Below are positions 33,878 through 48,334 of a DNA stretch of 64,000 nucleotides, piece by piece (position 1 is the first letter of the stretch; each line of letters starts with the position of its first letter). The position numbers were made by a program, and so were the translations under genes. The notes below the pieces were generated by a model, which did not search any database, had not been told where the DNA came from, and saw only the letters and a program-made list of their open reading frames with translations. Where the stretch lies: contig JANCRA010000005.1 of NCBI GenBank assembly GCA_024362935.1, positions 23,148,235 to 23,212,234 of the forward strand. Direction: 5' to 3'. Source of the DNA: Setophaga petechia. Lineage: Eukaryota; Chordata; Aves; Passeriformes; Parulidae.

Positions 33878-36800
33878 CGGCAATGACATGATCCTTGTGC
33901 CCCCACAGTCAAGGTTGAATGGAAGGGAAAGAAGTCCACACACCATAAAATGAGGTAAAACTCAAAGGAAAAAAGTTGAGTGGAAGCCAAAGACTCCGTT
34001 CCAATGGTATTTTTATCAAACATGTTTGGAACCGCTCTCACCTTGGGAGCAAAAAAATCTTTGCTGAAACACAATTTAAAGAAATGTGCAATGGGACAGA
34101 AAATAAAAGGTGCCAGTTTAAAGCGATATATGGAAAGACTATTTTATAGGGGAAAGACTTTTGGAAAAGAATTTTCAATGAAAAAAATTCCAGATGGAAC
34201 TCAAAAAGAAACAAAGCAAGACACTGATAATATCAAAGACCAGTTGTATATGAAGATTAACATACATTCATAACATATGAGGCATAATGAAATGGTGTGT
34301 ATTTAAAACTTAGTAGCTATTCACACAAAATTGTTGTGAGGTACACTGCACTAACATCTATGTGAAGCACAGCTTAATTTATTTAAGGAAACCTGAGAAA
34401 AAAACCAGACATGTAACCTCTTCAGACAAAGTATGAATCTTTCCTTCACATGACTGAAATGATTATAAACTCTTGACTTGCAGTGCTAGCAGTTTGCCTA
34501 GTATTTCAGCTCCTATATTTCTATTTTTAAATACCATAAATAAAGAACAGTATCTGGATAAGCCAGGGAGGAAGGAGTAGGGCTCTCAAAAACACAAGAG
34601 CAGAGGGAGAACTGCATTTAAGACAGAGTAAACAGAGGTCAAATACATAAGGTTTTCAAAGTTTATCAAATCACAAAACCAAAGAATGATGCAGAAACTG
34701 GCAGACACACCTACAGATTATCCAGCAACTACTAGCAATAACCACTAAAAGCAGAGATTTAACCACTTTCTTGCTGTATCAGCTAAGAAGTTCCTTGCTG
34801 CACTAGTCTGTGAAAAGGTGACTTCCTTGGTGTGAAGGCACAGATGTGGGAAGCCTTTCCCTCAGGAAGTCTGGCCGAGAGAAGCTGCAGCGCTGCCCTG
34901 GCCACAGCTTGGGAGAGCTGACACAGCCACCATGCAAGGGCCTTGCAATAGCTCAAATTAAGAAACCTTGCTGCCCTTCTACCAAGTCCAGCTTTTATCT
35001 TTTTGATCTTTTTGGTGTGAACAAACATTCTATATGCAATTTAATTGGAGCTTGCTTATTTTCTCAGAGGTCAGTGGCAGATACATCATTATTTATGTTC
35101 ATATTTCCTTAGGGAACTAATCCTTGGAGTATCATGGTTTTGAAATTCTGATGAAAGGCCTTCAAATTCCCCCTGGATTTGTATTCATAATCGACAGTAT
35201 TACATAACTTTTAAGTACTGAATGACTCACAATTGGATACAAAATACTGACTTTGTAGAAACTTTGTTATGCTTCTTAATATTTCTTATACTTTCTTTTT
35301 TCAGGGGTTCTAGGACTTCAATCCCTGATGTTTGGATTTACAAGAAGCAATTTCTCTCTTTCAAGCAGAAGCATTTTCTTTGTTTAATTTTAAAAAGCAA
35401 AGACAATGCAGAGATCCCAATTTTTTTTACACTTGCATAACTACATCTCACAGTAGTTCTCAGGCAGCTGTAACAGGAGGATTTCGCAAATCTTACAACT
35501 CCAGCTAGGAGCAAATATATCCATAGGTTTGCAGACTCAGAATGTTAAATGTATCTGGATGAATCTTTCTTATTTAGACTAAGTAATAGAAAGTTTGAAT
35601 GTGTGTTCTGCAGTTAGTTTTTCTGTAATCAACTCATCCTCCCAGTTCACAAAATCTGCTCATTCCTGTTAACTCAAAATGCTCCTCAGATCCTGGTAAT
35701 GTATCTTTGGAACATTAAGACTATCCCTAGCTCTTAAGTATCATACCACAGTATAGTAAGTCTTTACATTTAATTTGATTGGAATCCTGTAGAAAGAAAG
35801 TTATTTACTTGTTTTTGTTTGCTTGTTTGTTCCATTATTATTAAGCTGTAATAGGATCCCATCCCGTTCATTATTTGATACTATTTCTTAATGGCCAGAC
35901 TTAAAAGGGACTCAAAGTAAAATGATAGTGCTCCTAATATCCCATGGGCAGACTGCTAAAACAGGAAAGTGATACCATTTACAGCTGCTGGAACTAAGCA
36001 TTTGTCTTAAAGGCCTCCCATGTAATGAGATGTGTTTCAAAGCACCACATATGCACAGAGAATGCCACTAAAAGCAGCTCCAAGGCTGCTGCATGCAAAG
36101 GAACAGCAACACCCAAATAGGAAATTCCCAGTGCCACCTTTATGATCCTGGTGACCAGGACACAACCAGTCACTAACTTCACACTGTGGGAAAAGCATTG
36201 TTCAAAAAGTATCTGAGAGTTAACTTGAAATAAACAATTTTTAAATAAATATTTTAATGAGGTTTTAAAGACTGTTCAGTTCAACCAGACAACGCCATTC
36301 CTACCTCCAATACCATGATTAATTTAAAAGGAAATTCCTATCTGAATCCTGCACTGGACCACAAATGTTTGAGGCATAAATACTGTAAGCAAAGACTGTC
36401 CCTTAGTTCGATACACTGTGGTTATAATTAGGAATGACGAGATGGAAGAAATGAATGGTATGTCAAAAGCTTAATATTGAGAAAACCAATATCTAAAGCA
36501 ATCTATTCAATAAAGCAAAAAAAAGTGACCCATGGGAAAGGCAGGAAACTCAAATAGCTTAGGACTTTTAAAGGAAGATCAGAGAGTAATGAAATTACTG
36601 AGTGAGCCTATTTTCATGTGTTTCAATATCAGCTTCACTTGTATTTTAATTGTATTTTTAATATTAAAACTTATAAAATGTATTTTAAATGTGATAATTA
36701 CCATAATTTTAAAATTTAAAGAACACAGAACCACAGAGTAATTATGTAGTCTCTAATACTGCTATCTTGAATTATATCTCTTACTATTGAGTATGCTCAG

Positions 36801-36909
36801 TGAAAAACTGATTAATTTTGTTCTACAGTTAGAATTCTACTTAATCAGAAACGTACATCACTCCCCATGGACGCCTTTGCACTCAAGATGCAAAACTAAA
36901 ATGGAAATA
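33878..36909. other. Non-coding AT-rich stretch
   Basis: No gene is recognised. A 97-codon plus frame (33980-34273) is lysine-rich because of A-rich sequence. A strong pyrimidine tract ending in CAG at 35302-35304 precedes a 44-codon open frame ending at 35440, with no other support. Confidence 0.45.
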
Positions 36910-36923
36910 CCCCCCCCCCCCCC
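36910..36923. repeat. Poly-C tract
   Basis: Fourteen uninterrupted C are followed by TTTT. The complementary poly-G may form quadruplex structures. Such runs are prone to length errors in sequencing. Confidence 0.92.
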
Positions 36924-37912
36924 TTTTATGAATTTACTTATCTTCCATTTAAACTGGACAAAGACCAGATTTTGTGGATTGCTGATCCTATTTCTGTTCT
37001 CACACATGCTCTTGTCCATTAGACTAATTCCACTAGCCTTAGAGAAATCATATGAGTAGAGAATAAACATTGAGCAAGCCAGGCATGGCACTTAGAGCAG
37101 TGTGACCTGCAGCACATGAAGCAGCTGATGGGCAGTGGAGATGGTGATCAGCCTTTTGTTTTAAAGCATCTCAGAAATCAAACATACCCCTTCAGAGTCC
37201 AGCTCCTCATCCCACTGCAGCAGGCAGCAAAGCTTCCAACAAAAGCAGCATTACAAGATAAAAAGTTCAGGATAAAGGACAACAGTCAGAGGGAACCTTC
37301 TAAAACCTGATCATTCAGCTTTATAGCTCAGCAGATGCCATAAGCTATAAAAAGAATGTGAAAGAGAGATGGACACTCTACTCCTACAAGAGGTGAGGAC
37401 CTCTTGGTATTCCCTACATCTTTTACTGGGGGAACAGCTACTCTTTCATTGCCATCAAAATCACACAAGCATATAAATACTTTTGCAGTTAAACCATAGG
37501 ACTGAGTCTATCCTTATTCCTCAATCTTTTCAAAAGTTTTAAACACTTTGAATTACTCTCTTTTCATGTGCTTTCTTGTTCTGCTGTGCTACTACCTGTC
37601 ATTTCAGAAAGTTGTAGCTAAGTCTTCAAAGACCATTCCAGAACTACTTTTCAGACCTGTTATTGACATTTCTACTTCTTTCAGCTGTGCCACCACAACA
37701 TGGTGATGGATTTTAATATATGGTATCTCAAGTCACTAAAAAGCAGTTCGTAATATCAAAAAATTGGTTCATTTTTGCACTGGAAATAAACCCATGAATC
37801 AGCCTAATAGCAGGCCTGGAAGTATTGCCAAACTCTATTAAAGAATTAGCTACCTTTTCAGAATTCTTCTAATTTTCTATGTATCCTGAAGTAAACCTAA
37901 AACATCCTGAAG
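36924..37912. other. Non-coding stretch
   Basis: No feature is recognised. Confidence 0.5.
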
Positions 37913-37960
37913 AAAAAAAAAAAAAAACCAAACAAAAAACAAAACAACCAAAAAACCCCT
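37913..37960. repeat. Poly-A grading into A/C-rich low complexity
   Basis: Fifteen A (37913-37927) are followed by a CAAA/CCAAA-type tract to about 37960. Similar A/C-rich tracts recur in the window (14881-14930, 50761-50790) and are common in bird genomes. Confidence 0.88.
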
Positions 37961-40900
37961 CAACAGCAACAACCTTAAAAGCCAAGGAATGTAGACAAAA
38001 GTATGTATTTCCACATCCCTTTTAAAAATTAATCACTGGATGTTTGTAAATATATAGAACTTTTAAAAGGAGAAGCTGATCTGTGCCTGAGTTATGTGAC
38101 AGCCACTTGCTGTAACTACTGCATTCTGCCCTTGAGTTTCATGAAGGCCTCCAATACATGGCAGCAAGAACTACTTTCCCAATAACCCTCTAGGGCTGTA
38201 TTCCTAAGTAATCTTAAGCAACAGAAAAGTAATGTATGTCTCCAGAGTCTGCAACAGTTATAATCCTATTTTTAAATGTATATATTATATACAAGGATAT
38301 AGTCTAATTCAGTTTATCTGCAGCAATAACAAAGAATAATTAAAATTGAACACAACTGTAGAACTATATGACAAGTTTAGCATTTTTTAGGGGAGTGCTT
38401 TTTGGTTTTTTGGGGCGTTTTACTACTATCAGCCTTTTCTCAACAATCAAATAGGCTATTCTGCAGGCTTGGAACACCATTCCAAGCTGTTAAGCAGTGT
38501 GCTGAAAGGTATGAAGGTGTAATATGGTGAAAGGTATGAATGAGTGCTTCATTCAACAAGAAATACAGGTAACCAGGAGTAAGATATAGGAAGACAAACT
38601 TGGGCATTCTTTGGCATTGGAAAGATGCCTTAGCATGTAATTGTGCATTTTTTGCTGTACAGCAACAAAGGGGAAATATTCCAAAAGTAATTCTCTTTCC
38701 TCCATTCTGAAGGCTCTGTCTTTCTTCAGGTTCCCCATAAGAATCCACAAAGAACAATCTGATTGTGTATTTATCAATTTCATTTTAGCACAAATCTCAG
38801 CATCACCAAGGGCATACATTTTAGTTACTGTGTAAATAGTTGCTAAAAGTAGAGGGGAAAAAAATTAAAATCACTTCAGAAGTAGTAGCTTAGCTACACA
38901 TGAAACTCTTTTTTTATACAATTACTACACAATCACAGACATACAAGGAAGGTGCTAAAAAAGAAAGCAATGCAAATGAAGTTTTGCATGGATATGAAGA
39001 TCCAGAATGGCCAGCAGGTGGGTTTTGAAAATAAGACACAGGAAGTACTCTGTGTTAATCGTGGTGAGATGCTTTGTCACTTGTGGATAACTGCACTACC
39101 ACTGTCTTACCAGTCTCTACCTCTTCAAGTGAAGAATCTGCTTTAACAGGGAACACTGGACATGGGTTTGGATTTATGCCTCAAGGGTGTATGTAGAAGT
39201 TCTTTGGGGTACACTGCACTTTGAAACATGGAAGACTGAGGTACATTTCTCTTTGGTAATAACTGTTAATGAAATTACCTAATAAAATAGATTGCAACCA
39301 GAAAGACTACAAAATCAAATTTGGTTTCACAATATAGGCTGAACTTCACTACCTGGTTTGTATTACTACAACAGGCAACACATTTAACTAGGAGGTTTGC
39401 ACATTACTTTTTATTGCAAGACTCCATTTCTCAGTAACTTATGTCAATCTATTAGCTGAAGTTTTCCTTGCCTAGTTTAAATTTAATTGCTTTAAACTTC
39501 AAGTTATTTCTGAGAACAGCTATTATGAGTAACTTGAGTGCATATAAGCTTGAACAAATTAAAACTGATAGATATTACCTGATTAAGATTATCTGAAGCT
39601 GTCCACTGCAATGGATTCTTAAAATTTTGAGGGAATTTCTCATATATTCAATGACTTTTGGTACATGAAAGAATTTGCTAAGCCCATCCATCTAAACATT
39701 GGTTTATTGATGTACCTTGTGAAGTGTGGAAAATCATCTTTTGCTCACCTTTGCCTCAGAGAGATTTCAGCAACCTCCCAGAAACTCTGAGCAGCCTCTG
39801 AAAAGAGCAGGTGATTTCTAAAGCTGATGCCATAGCCAGCACCTTCACATACCTGGTCCCTACAACCACTGCAGCAGAGGAAAACACCACCAGAGTAAGA
39901 GAGCAAAATGTCAATTCTCACACCCAAAAGCTTTAGCTCAGCCCCAATATCCCAGTTTCCTCCTCTCGTTCCAACGGACAGGTTTTTTCCCAAGAGTTTG
40001 AGGACAGGCAGGTTTTTCTGTAAACCATTCTCTGCAGGTAGCACATGTGACTAGCAATTGTTCCTGCCCACTGAACTTGGGGAAAAACAATACTTTTCTG
40101 AGTTCTCACAGGAAGGATAATGAAAACAAGAAACATGTTTAGCTTCCTCTTAGAGATTCCTGGGTTCAGCAACTTTTTGCTTGAACTGAAAATTGCCAAC
40201 TTTTATTGTGAGATAATAACATTAGGCTTGTAGATCAAAGAATAACAAGAAATAAAAGTATACTGTCCTTTCTTGTCCCCTTCTGGTTTGCATTGAAGTC
40301 AGTACATTCTTGCACTTTTACCTTCCCTCCCACAGTGAGGACAAAAATCTCCCTAAAGGCACAGAGGACAAACTAAACATGACTGCCAAGAATTAGAGAA
40401 ATATGTAAGTTAACCATACATAGAGAAACTCTTTTTTTCTGCACAGCAAGCTGTAACAGGATCAGATTTTTCTTTAACTAATCTTCATCAGTCTCACTAA
40501 AACACCACTGAAGGACCTGATCATAATCCCAGAAATTAAAGCAGGAGAAAACTGTTCCAAATATAACATACTGAAAAACAATCACTTGTTTTAATTGCAC
40601 AACTCCAAACCATGGCCAACAAGGTTCTGCAGAACTCAAGCCAAGCCCATCCCCAAGCAAACAAGTCTAGCTAAAAGTGAGTTGTTGTTCAGATAGATCC
40701 TACCTTCTCTTACCAGTTAAACCAACATTTGTAGGAGAGAGTGCTGCTTGTCTCCATGTTCTTTACTCTATTGATTGTTGTGTAAATATTAGGCTTCCTG
40801 CTTGTGGAGAAACTACTGCAAAGTTTCTTTCATTTCTGTTTGCACATTTCAAACTTGTGCATGTTTTAGAACAAGGAAGTTTATGTAATGTTCCTGAGAA

Positions 40901-41064
40901 AGTGCAGTACATTGTGGCTCATTTTAATTCAGGTATGAATACATGACACAGATGAATTCACAAAACACTCCTTTCATCCGAAATTTAAGTAGTAACCCTT
41001 TTTCTCCTGAAGGTTTAAGCAGCTTTAAGTGATTAAATGATTAGATTTTTCTGTTTCTTTACAG
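37961..41064. other. Non-coding stretch
   Basis: No gene is recognised. A 13-base word TGAAAGGTATGAA is repeated 25 bases apart (38503-38515 and 38528-38540). CCAGCAGGTGGG at 39011-39022 is a partial CTCF-like word. Overlapping minus frames at 38440-38819 and 39745-40199 have no visible domains. Confidence 0.45.
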
Positions 41065-41148
41065 CACCACTGGATTGAAACAGCTTTGGATGAATCTTTC
41101 CTGAATTTATTCAAATACAAATACACCATCAACCATAAGAATATTTGA
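41065..41148 (+). other. Very weak terminal-exon candidate
   Basis: A strong pyrimidine tract ending in ACAG (AG at 41063-41064) precedes 27 open codons to a TGA at 41146-41148; the frame starts HHWIETALDESFLNLF. No partner exon, polyadenylation signal or homologue is recognised. At this length chance is the best explanation. Confidence 0.07.
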
Positions 41149-41862
41149 ATAAGTCATCCAAAAGATGTCAATGTTCTCTACAGCCATAGAATATAATTTT
41201 AAACTTTGCTCAAAGCATTTCAGTATTACAGCACATGAAAGCATCTTCTCCCCAAAGGCCAAATTTTCAAATACTGAACAAACCCGAATATTCTTCTGCA
41301 AAATCAAGAAATCCGTATATGCATGTGGGATATTCATCTATCTAAACACAAACCTTTGACACAAATTTTATTTGCACCCTGTCCACTACCAGTGCTGCAT
41401 TACTGAATTTCTTGCTTACCTATCCATGTGGCTTTACCTTTCCTTTTTAAATTACTGTCTTTAGAAGATGTCACTGGGAAAGTGACAGCACACACTTCAG
41501 TATGTATGGATTATCCATCTTTACTCCCACAAGACACCTCCCACACGTTCAGAGTCCTGTTCAAACCCTCCCTTTCCACAACCCTTCCTGACCTCCACTG
41601 CTGTCTCTTGTCCCTGTGACTGAATTCTGGTCCCTGCTTCCTCAACAGCAGGGTCAAAATAGTCACTGGTACTGTATGGGTCAGACATTTGCCCCCAGAT
41701 GCCAGCACTTGTACTGCTCAGCTCTTGCCAAAATTTGTATCTTATTTGGTGCACAAGTTTCCAAGTTTTACTGGGTTTCCCTTCTCAAAAGATTCTTTCT
41801 TTCAGTGTAAGAGAGCTGCATGTTCTGCGTAAAGCAGTTTTGAGGGGTTAAAACTGGAACTT

Positions 41863-41950
41863 TTTGGTTAGTTGACTTTGGTTTGTTTGGGGGTTTGTTA
41901 TTCATTGGGGTTTTCTTTTTGTTCTGTTTGTTTTGGCGGGTTTTTTTTTC
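41863..41950. repeat. G/T-rich low-complexity tract
   Basis: A run of GTTTG, GGGGTTTG and poly-T words is present, the complement of the A/C-rich tracts elsewhere in the window. No retroelement is recognised at its edges. Confidence 0.8.
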
Positions 41951-44900
41951 ACTTTCTGAATAGACAGAATTTTTCCTTTACTTTAATCCCAGTCCAATTT
42001 TCCCCAAAGGCTTGACACCATTTTTTGGACTCTCACTTTTCTCTCTCAGCTGGCAAAGTATTTTTTGGCTTGCCACCTGCTAGCCAAAGCTGCAGGCAGA
42101 TGATGCTTGGCCAGCATGGACTGTCCACTGTCTATGTCTTGTCTCCCAGGAGACAGGAACTACCCAAGATTTTTGGGCTGTCTGCACTGCCCTGCAGAGT
42201 GGCCCTTTCTGATAAGCCATGCTGGGAAGCCAAAGATAAATGAAAATCTAGACATTACCATGATAATGGTAGCACAGGGAAACTGTGTCTGGTGGTGTTT
42301 AACAAAGCATCTTGAGGCTGAATGGAAGATGTGGATTGCTCCAATTTCAGACAGAATTAACACATTTCCAAATAGAGATTGCTGAAATCAAGTAAATGAA
42401 CAACAGGAACAACCAAATCACCAGATTTCTCTCAGGCTTCCCTGTTAAATCTGCTGCAACACGTATTTCTGTGCAATGCAGCAAATTACTGTTGTGACTG
42501 TATCTAAACTTACAAAATGACAAAGAAGCAAGGTCTAGAAAAACCAGAAAGCAATTCCCTACAACAAAGAATCTAGCACCCAAGGTATAAAATTATGATC
42601 ATCAAACAAAGCACAGAAACAATGTAACAGACACATATATGAAGAGAAAAAGAACAAGGGATAAATGCTCATGAAGTAGCTGTATTAACAAACCTGAAGC
42701 ACACAAAAACATACAACCTAATTTGCTGAAATCTCATCAACTCAATCAAATTAAGCTAAATTCCACACTAATCTTAGATTCTGCCTCACAAAAACACCTC
42801 TCCAGGCCTTTTTCTTGTTTTTAGAAAGTTAAATAAGGTGACAGTAGCAAAAAGTTATGGTCAATAGTCACTCATCAATTTAGGTAAAAAAAGGGGAAAT
42901 ATTACGTAGTAGTTTTAAAAGCAATGGAATCCTATAAGGTATAATTTTGTAATTTACTCCCTACCAAGGATGATCATGCTTACACAGAACAAAAAGTAAT
43001 TTAAACATTGAAATCACAGAAAATAAGCATTCTATTACTATTTATTTCAACAGCTGAAAAACCTATCAATGACATTTCTCCAGTCAAGGTTGCCTTGAAT
43101 GCAAAAAAAAAATTAGATGTTTTTTTCTACAAACTAATCATCTAACAATAAACAGGACTTTGAAGATAGAAGAGAGCATTTTTGTTTTTGACCTAACAAG
43201 GCATTCTAAGAGGAACATTTTGAATGCATCGTGCACATTTTAACACTGCAGTTAAGCAATGATGTATAATCTGCAACACAGAACAATTCAGAAGCTTAAT
43301 AAGTTCAAGTTCTTCTTTAAAATAGACACAAAGATATTCCCTATTTAAAATGCTGCTAATAGTTGTTCTTATTACAACTATTATATAAATAATATTAACT
43401 AACAGATTTTTGCAGCATAATGATAAAAGAGAATTTAAAATATGCAATAATTAAGCATTAATTTTTTTACAGTGGGTTCATAAATAAGAAATATTTATTT
43501 CCATATTTAAGAAATACACTCTTCCAATTGACTGATTAACAAAAAATTTCACTGAGAGTCTTCCTCCAAAAAAGGTCACGATTACCACCTAAGTCGGCAA
43601 AAATGTCCAAATGCTGATTTTGGCATTTTTATTTCTTTGACGCAGTTTACCCAAAGATAAAAAGTATCTAAAAAAATGACCACAGTCACCCACAGTGCTA
43701 AGACTTCCAAATTTGACTACTCTGTTCCTAAACTGCAGCAAATGAGTACAGCTTTCACTAATGGATTGCTATTAAAAATAAATCAGCCAAACATCTCTGC
43801 TTCCATACAGCTGGAGCAAGCATACAGCACTCTATTATGCTTGAAAGACAGATTTCAGCCTCCACATGGAATTACTTACCCAGAAGCATGTTTCTCTTCT
43901 ACAGTTAGTTCAGCAGAATAGAAAGTTGTGCACAATAGATCTAGCAAAAGAAATGTCCTTACAAGCTCCTTTTTGAGCTGGTGCAAGCCTTGAGTAGGAT
44001 TTGAACTTGTGCTGCTGAGAAATATGGCTTGCTCCACAAAGCTGCTGGGGCACTTTACTTCACTCCCATTGGTGAATGATACCTCTCCAGGCTATGCATA
44101 AGTGATGCAGACAGGCAGCAACTGGTGCCACCTTACTTCAAGGCAACAAAATCATAAAATAAGAGAAAGCAGTGACTTCTGTAAAATTTTTAAAGTTAAC
44201 ATATTTCAGTAAATCTGTCCTGCGGTAGGTTTTAAACTAGTTACCCATCTTTCAGCAAGAGAAAAACTCCTTACAGAACTAATACAGTGTGTCAAGGAAA
44301 ATCTGCAGGGTAGGTAAGTTTTGCAAAAGTAAATGTTCCATCTTTTCATAATGTTTAATTACATTACAGCTGAATTTGTCTGCTCTGATACAAAAGACTT
44401 CTTTTAAAGAAATACAACCAGGGAGCTGGTTTGGGACTTTATTTAGCTCAAAAGTCACCCACAAGACCAAATGGGACACGCAATAAAAACATTCAGAATG
44501 CTGCTGCTGCTACCATGGCAAGTACCTACTGCCCAGTAAAACTGACCACACACTATTTGCCCAAAATTAAAATTAACTTTTGCTATGAAGAGAAAAAAAT
44601 ATCCCTCTTCATATTAGAGGGGGAAAAGGCACACAATCTCAAAACTGGGACCCAAATAACAAACAAAGAGGAACCTGTCTAAGCTGCAGCCCCTCGCTTT
44701 GGGAAGTGCTGTGTCAGTACACCTCAGCTGGAGTCTGCACAGAACCTCTGACTCCCTCAAAAGAATTTTTCCAAGCACACCCTAGTAGGAATACTCAATA
44801 GAAAGAGGATTATTAAAAATAATTTTAAAATAATAAAAAAGAGAGAAGACGTCCAACACCATTAGGAACAGATTTTTACCTGATGCAGTTTGCAGGTATG

Positions 44901-46035
44901 TCAGATAATTCCTCACAGAGAACTAAAGATTACAGGAGAGATCTTGTATGCAATCCTTCCACTTTAATGCTTTGTGTTAAATATATAAAGACTTAATCTT
45001 CTCATTTGTCTTTTACTAAACGGAAGGAATGAGAAGGGAGGTAAAAGATGACTTTAAAAAGTAAACTTCTTAGAAGAAATTTCCAAGCGTCTAGAAATAC
45101 TGGACAAGATTAAATTTGTACCCAGTCCTGAATAAAGTATATTTTTCCAGTGACAACACTCTTCTCTAGTATGCAACTGTTGGTTACTCAAAACAGCACC
45201 TATGAAAATTCAGCTTAATCTTATTTTATTCTATAACTTCCTACTTCTCCCTTCTACTAAAGCGGGACTACTTTGATAATTACCTGATAATATGAGTTGG
45301 CAGTAATTACATAATTTTGTTGCATGTCCTGAAATATTGAGTACTCCAGTTAAAAAAATCTTTTAAAAAACATAATAAAAAGGTTGTGGCCATTGCAAGT
45401 AGTGGAAAAAACAAACCAGTTTTGACATAAAAAGGCATATAAAAATCAAACCAAATTAAAAATAAACTTCTGATTTTTATGCAAATCTTGGAAGATGTGA
45501 CTCATTCTCATTGCACACCTGGAATTGATAACACCAAAATTCTGTGAAATTTGATGTGGGTTTTACGTAGACTGATGATTTCACAAGCTGACCAGTATTC
45601 TCAATAAATACTCTGTTCTCTCATGCTGATAATAATATTAATAATTGCATTTTCTGTGATGACTCAAGGATTTTCTTTTTCAATTTTACTGTTAACTGCA
45701 GAAGAGTCTTACACATTCTGTAAGCACATGGTAGTTTTATGCATTGTAGCAATACAAAACAGCAGGGACTGTGACTCTCCAAAATGGGAGGCATAGCTCC
45801 CTCATTCCCTCCACTTGCTCAGAGAGACTGCGGGGTCCAGTTTTTTTGGCAGTGTTTGATAGTTCCTTGCTAAAACCATGAAAATGTGCCATTTTACCCA
45901 TTTATCTAGTTTAACATGCTGTAGGTCCTTTCTATTTTCTCTTAACAGCATAGAACACCCTGTCTTAGAGAAGGCCAGACCTTGGTTTCAGAGGTAGCTC
46001 TTAGGACACACAAATCTCAGATTTAATGTGTCAGC
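41951..46035. other. Non-coding AT-rich stretch
   Basis: No gene is recognised. Frames of 60-92 codons at 42025-42583 overlap on both strands. An A/T-rich patch lies at 44805-44840. Confidence 0.45.
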
Positions 46036-46049
46036 CTGCCCCCTAGCTC
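46036..46049 (-). promoter_or_regulatory. Weak CTCF-like motif
   Basis: On the minus strand the sequence reads GAGCTAGGGGGCAG. The CTAGGGGGCAG part fits the CTCF core CCASYAGRKGGCRS, while the first three positions do not (11 of 14). Confidence 0.25.
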
Positions 46050-48334
46050 ACATCTAAAATGGGATCTCCAACCACAAACTGTCCCAGTTTTAACTACTGC
46101 TACTATCTTCCCCATCCTTTAAACAATGCTAACTCCCATCTACTCGACTGACAGCCACTGTCACAAGATTTTGGAGATGCCCTGGCTTTTTTTTTCTGAG
46201 AAGGCCTCTTCAGAGATCCAAAAGAGCACAGAAGGCCTCCCACACTACGAGCATGGTGGACTCTGGGTATTGAGGGCATCCAATACACTTGTGCAGCACA
46301 ACAGATGTGCTGTGGGTGAGCAGAAAAGCAGGACAACAGCAATTGAGGCAGACTGAGGCAGTCATGCAGCTACTGCATTATAGATGCAGAAGTCACAAGG
46401 GTGAGGATAGGTGGCTGGAAGAGAAAAAGGAGAAAGTGGAATACAGAAGAGAAAGGTGGGGGGGGAGGAGGTTTAAAGACAGCATAATATGTATGAGAAG
46501 GATGCAATGAAAAGACATTACCAGAAAGAGAGATTAAAAGAAAGCAAAAACATTAAGATGAAGGCAAAGCAGACAAAAAAAAATAGTAAATTAAAAAAAA
46601 AAAACAAAAGCATTTTTGTGTCCAAAAAGCTATGATGTGCTGACCTTCCAGAACACAGCGGTACAATGCTCACTCCAAGTGTCACACCCACACCACATAT
46701 CCAAGCAAGGGGAAGAGAAAGAGACCATAAAAGTATGTGCATTAGAACCAGAGAGCTACAAGAAAGGAAAGGCCTCTTGAAGAGGTTATCTGAGGGCAAA
46801 TGCACTCAGGTGTCATTCACAAGCAGCTCCTATAGTCAAAGAAAGAAAAGCTGACACTGAACAGCTCAACTGCCAAGATGCTCGGGTGGTGGCATTTTTT
46901 TTTAAAAACCAAAGTTCATACTTGAAATTCTTCCCTTATGTATTTTCTTGCTTTTTGTGGTGGCAGGAGAAGTGACATTTTTAGCATCTTCAACAGGTTA
47001 CTTATTATCTCAGCTAAAAAGTTTTACTAATGAACAAAAGTGACCCAGAATCCAAAACATCTACCTAAAATGTGGTTTTTTTCACTTAGATTCTACTTCC
47101 ACCCCCCTTCCACATTGCTTTGACACAGGTAATTCTCCCTAGCAGACTGGAAACCAACATGCTTGTATTTTGGTTGATTAGAAACTTGGATAATTTTACT
47201 GTCAGGATTTGACTCAAGAGAAATGGACAGTCTATGTAGGTGTGCTATATTTTCAGATTAAGCACTGAGAAAAAATCGTCCTTTCAAGAAGTCCAAAATG
47301 TAGCAGTTTGGACTTCTGCAGAGCTTAGTGCCAAACAGCAATAGCATCCTACTGTCAAATTCATAAAAGGCTTCTCTGCATAGTCATGCTTGGATCCTTT
47401 AGGTTTTGTCCTTCACTTTTCATGCACCAGCAACTCTTAAAGTTTGCTGTTCTTGTTACCAAGATTCTCTCTTCAGTGCACTGTAGACTAGTCATACACA
47501 GAATTGTTACAGGAAATGTTCACTAAAGGGCAGCCAAGAAAAATATGGGCAATATCAGGTAATAATATAAAAGCTAACAAAAAGACAAAACTCAGTTGCT
47601 AAGGTTTGACCTTATTGCACTACCCATCATGATTCTTAATTCTCACCTTTGTTCACTTAATATTCTCTCACACATTTTCAGCAAAAAAATGCTGCCATTA
47701 TGATTGCAGATAGAAGGAATTTCACTAATATTTCAATTCATTTATAATATGTGGAGTATCACACTAATGAACTAGAAGCACCCTCCAGAGACATTGACTT
47801 AAACCAATGACTACTATGTAAAAGAAAGGACCTTTATTAGACAAAAAACAACTACCCTCCCCATTTATTGGAATAAAGGATCAGTAATACAAATTTTATT
47901 AAGCATGGGGGATGCCAAATCACCCATAATTAGCTTCTAAAATTCAAAGCAGGGCTCAAAGCAGAAGTGAAGTAACTTTGTCAGGAGAATACCGATGCCC
48001 TGGCAAACACGCTGGGAAATCTGCTGGCCTTGCTTGAGTAGTATTTTAATACACTGCACTTAATACAATCCCCAAGAAACATTCCAGTTTGAAGGAGGAA
48101 AATAAAAGTGAGAAGTGAGGTAGAACAACCTAATCCTACTGTACAGGCACACAGAATAGGCAAAAGACATGGTCAAGCACATGTCCAGTGGGTAACAGTT
48201 AAATCTCTTTCACAGCAGATAAATTTCACAAGACATGATGAACTGTCAGGGCTTTCAAGAAACATCTCAGAACAGAAATGTATTCAACCAAAGGCGTTCA
48301 ATTATTCTGCTCTAAGTCTTTTCCCCTCATCAAG
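46050..48334. other. Non-coding stretch with purine and A-rich tracts
   Basis: No gene is recognised. A purine-rich block (46417-46475) contains eight consecutive G at 46458-46465. A-rich low complexity lies at 46573-46610. Confidence 0.45.

Noticed and set aside
35305..35440. Strong pyrimidine tract and CAG followed by a 44-codon frame
   Set aside because: Acceptor-like tracts followed by short open frames occur many times here (also near 2518 and 41064). Without a partner exon or polyadenylation signal this one is not distinguishable from chance.
36716..36745. Text resembling a CR1 terminus ('cacagaaccacagag')
   Set aside because: The following bases do not continue into the CR1 phrase, so the match is too short.
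39011..39022. CCAGCAGGTGGG as a CTCF site
   Set aside because: The 3' half of the core (GGCRS) is missing; weaker than the site at 62430.
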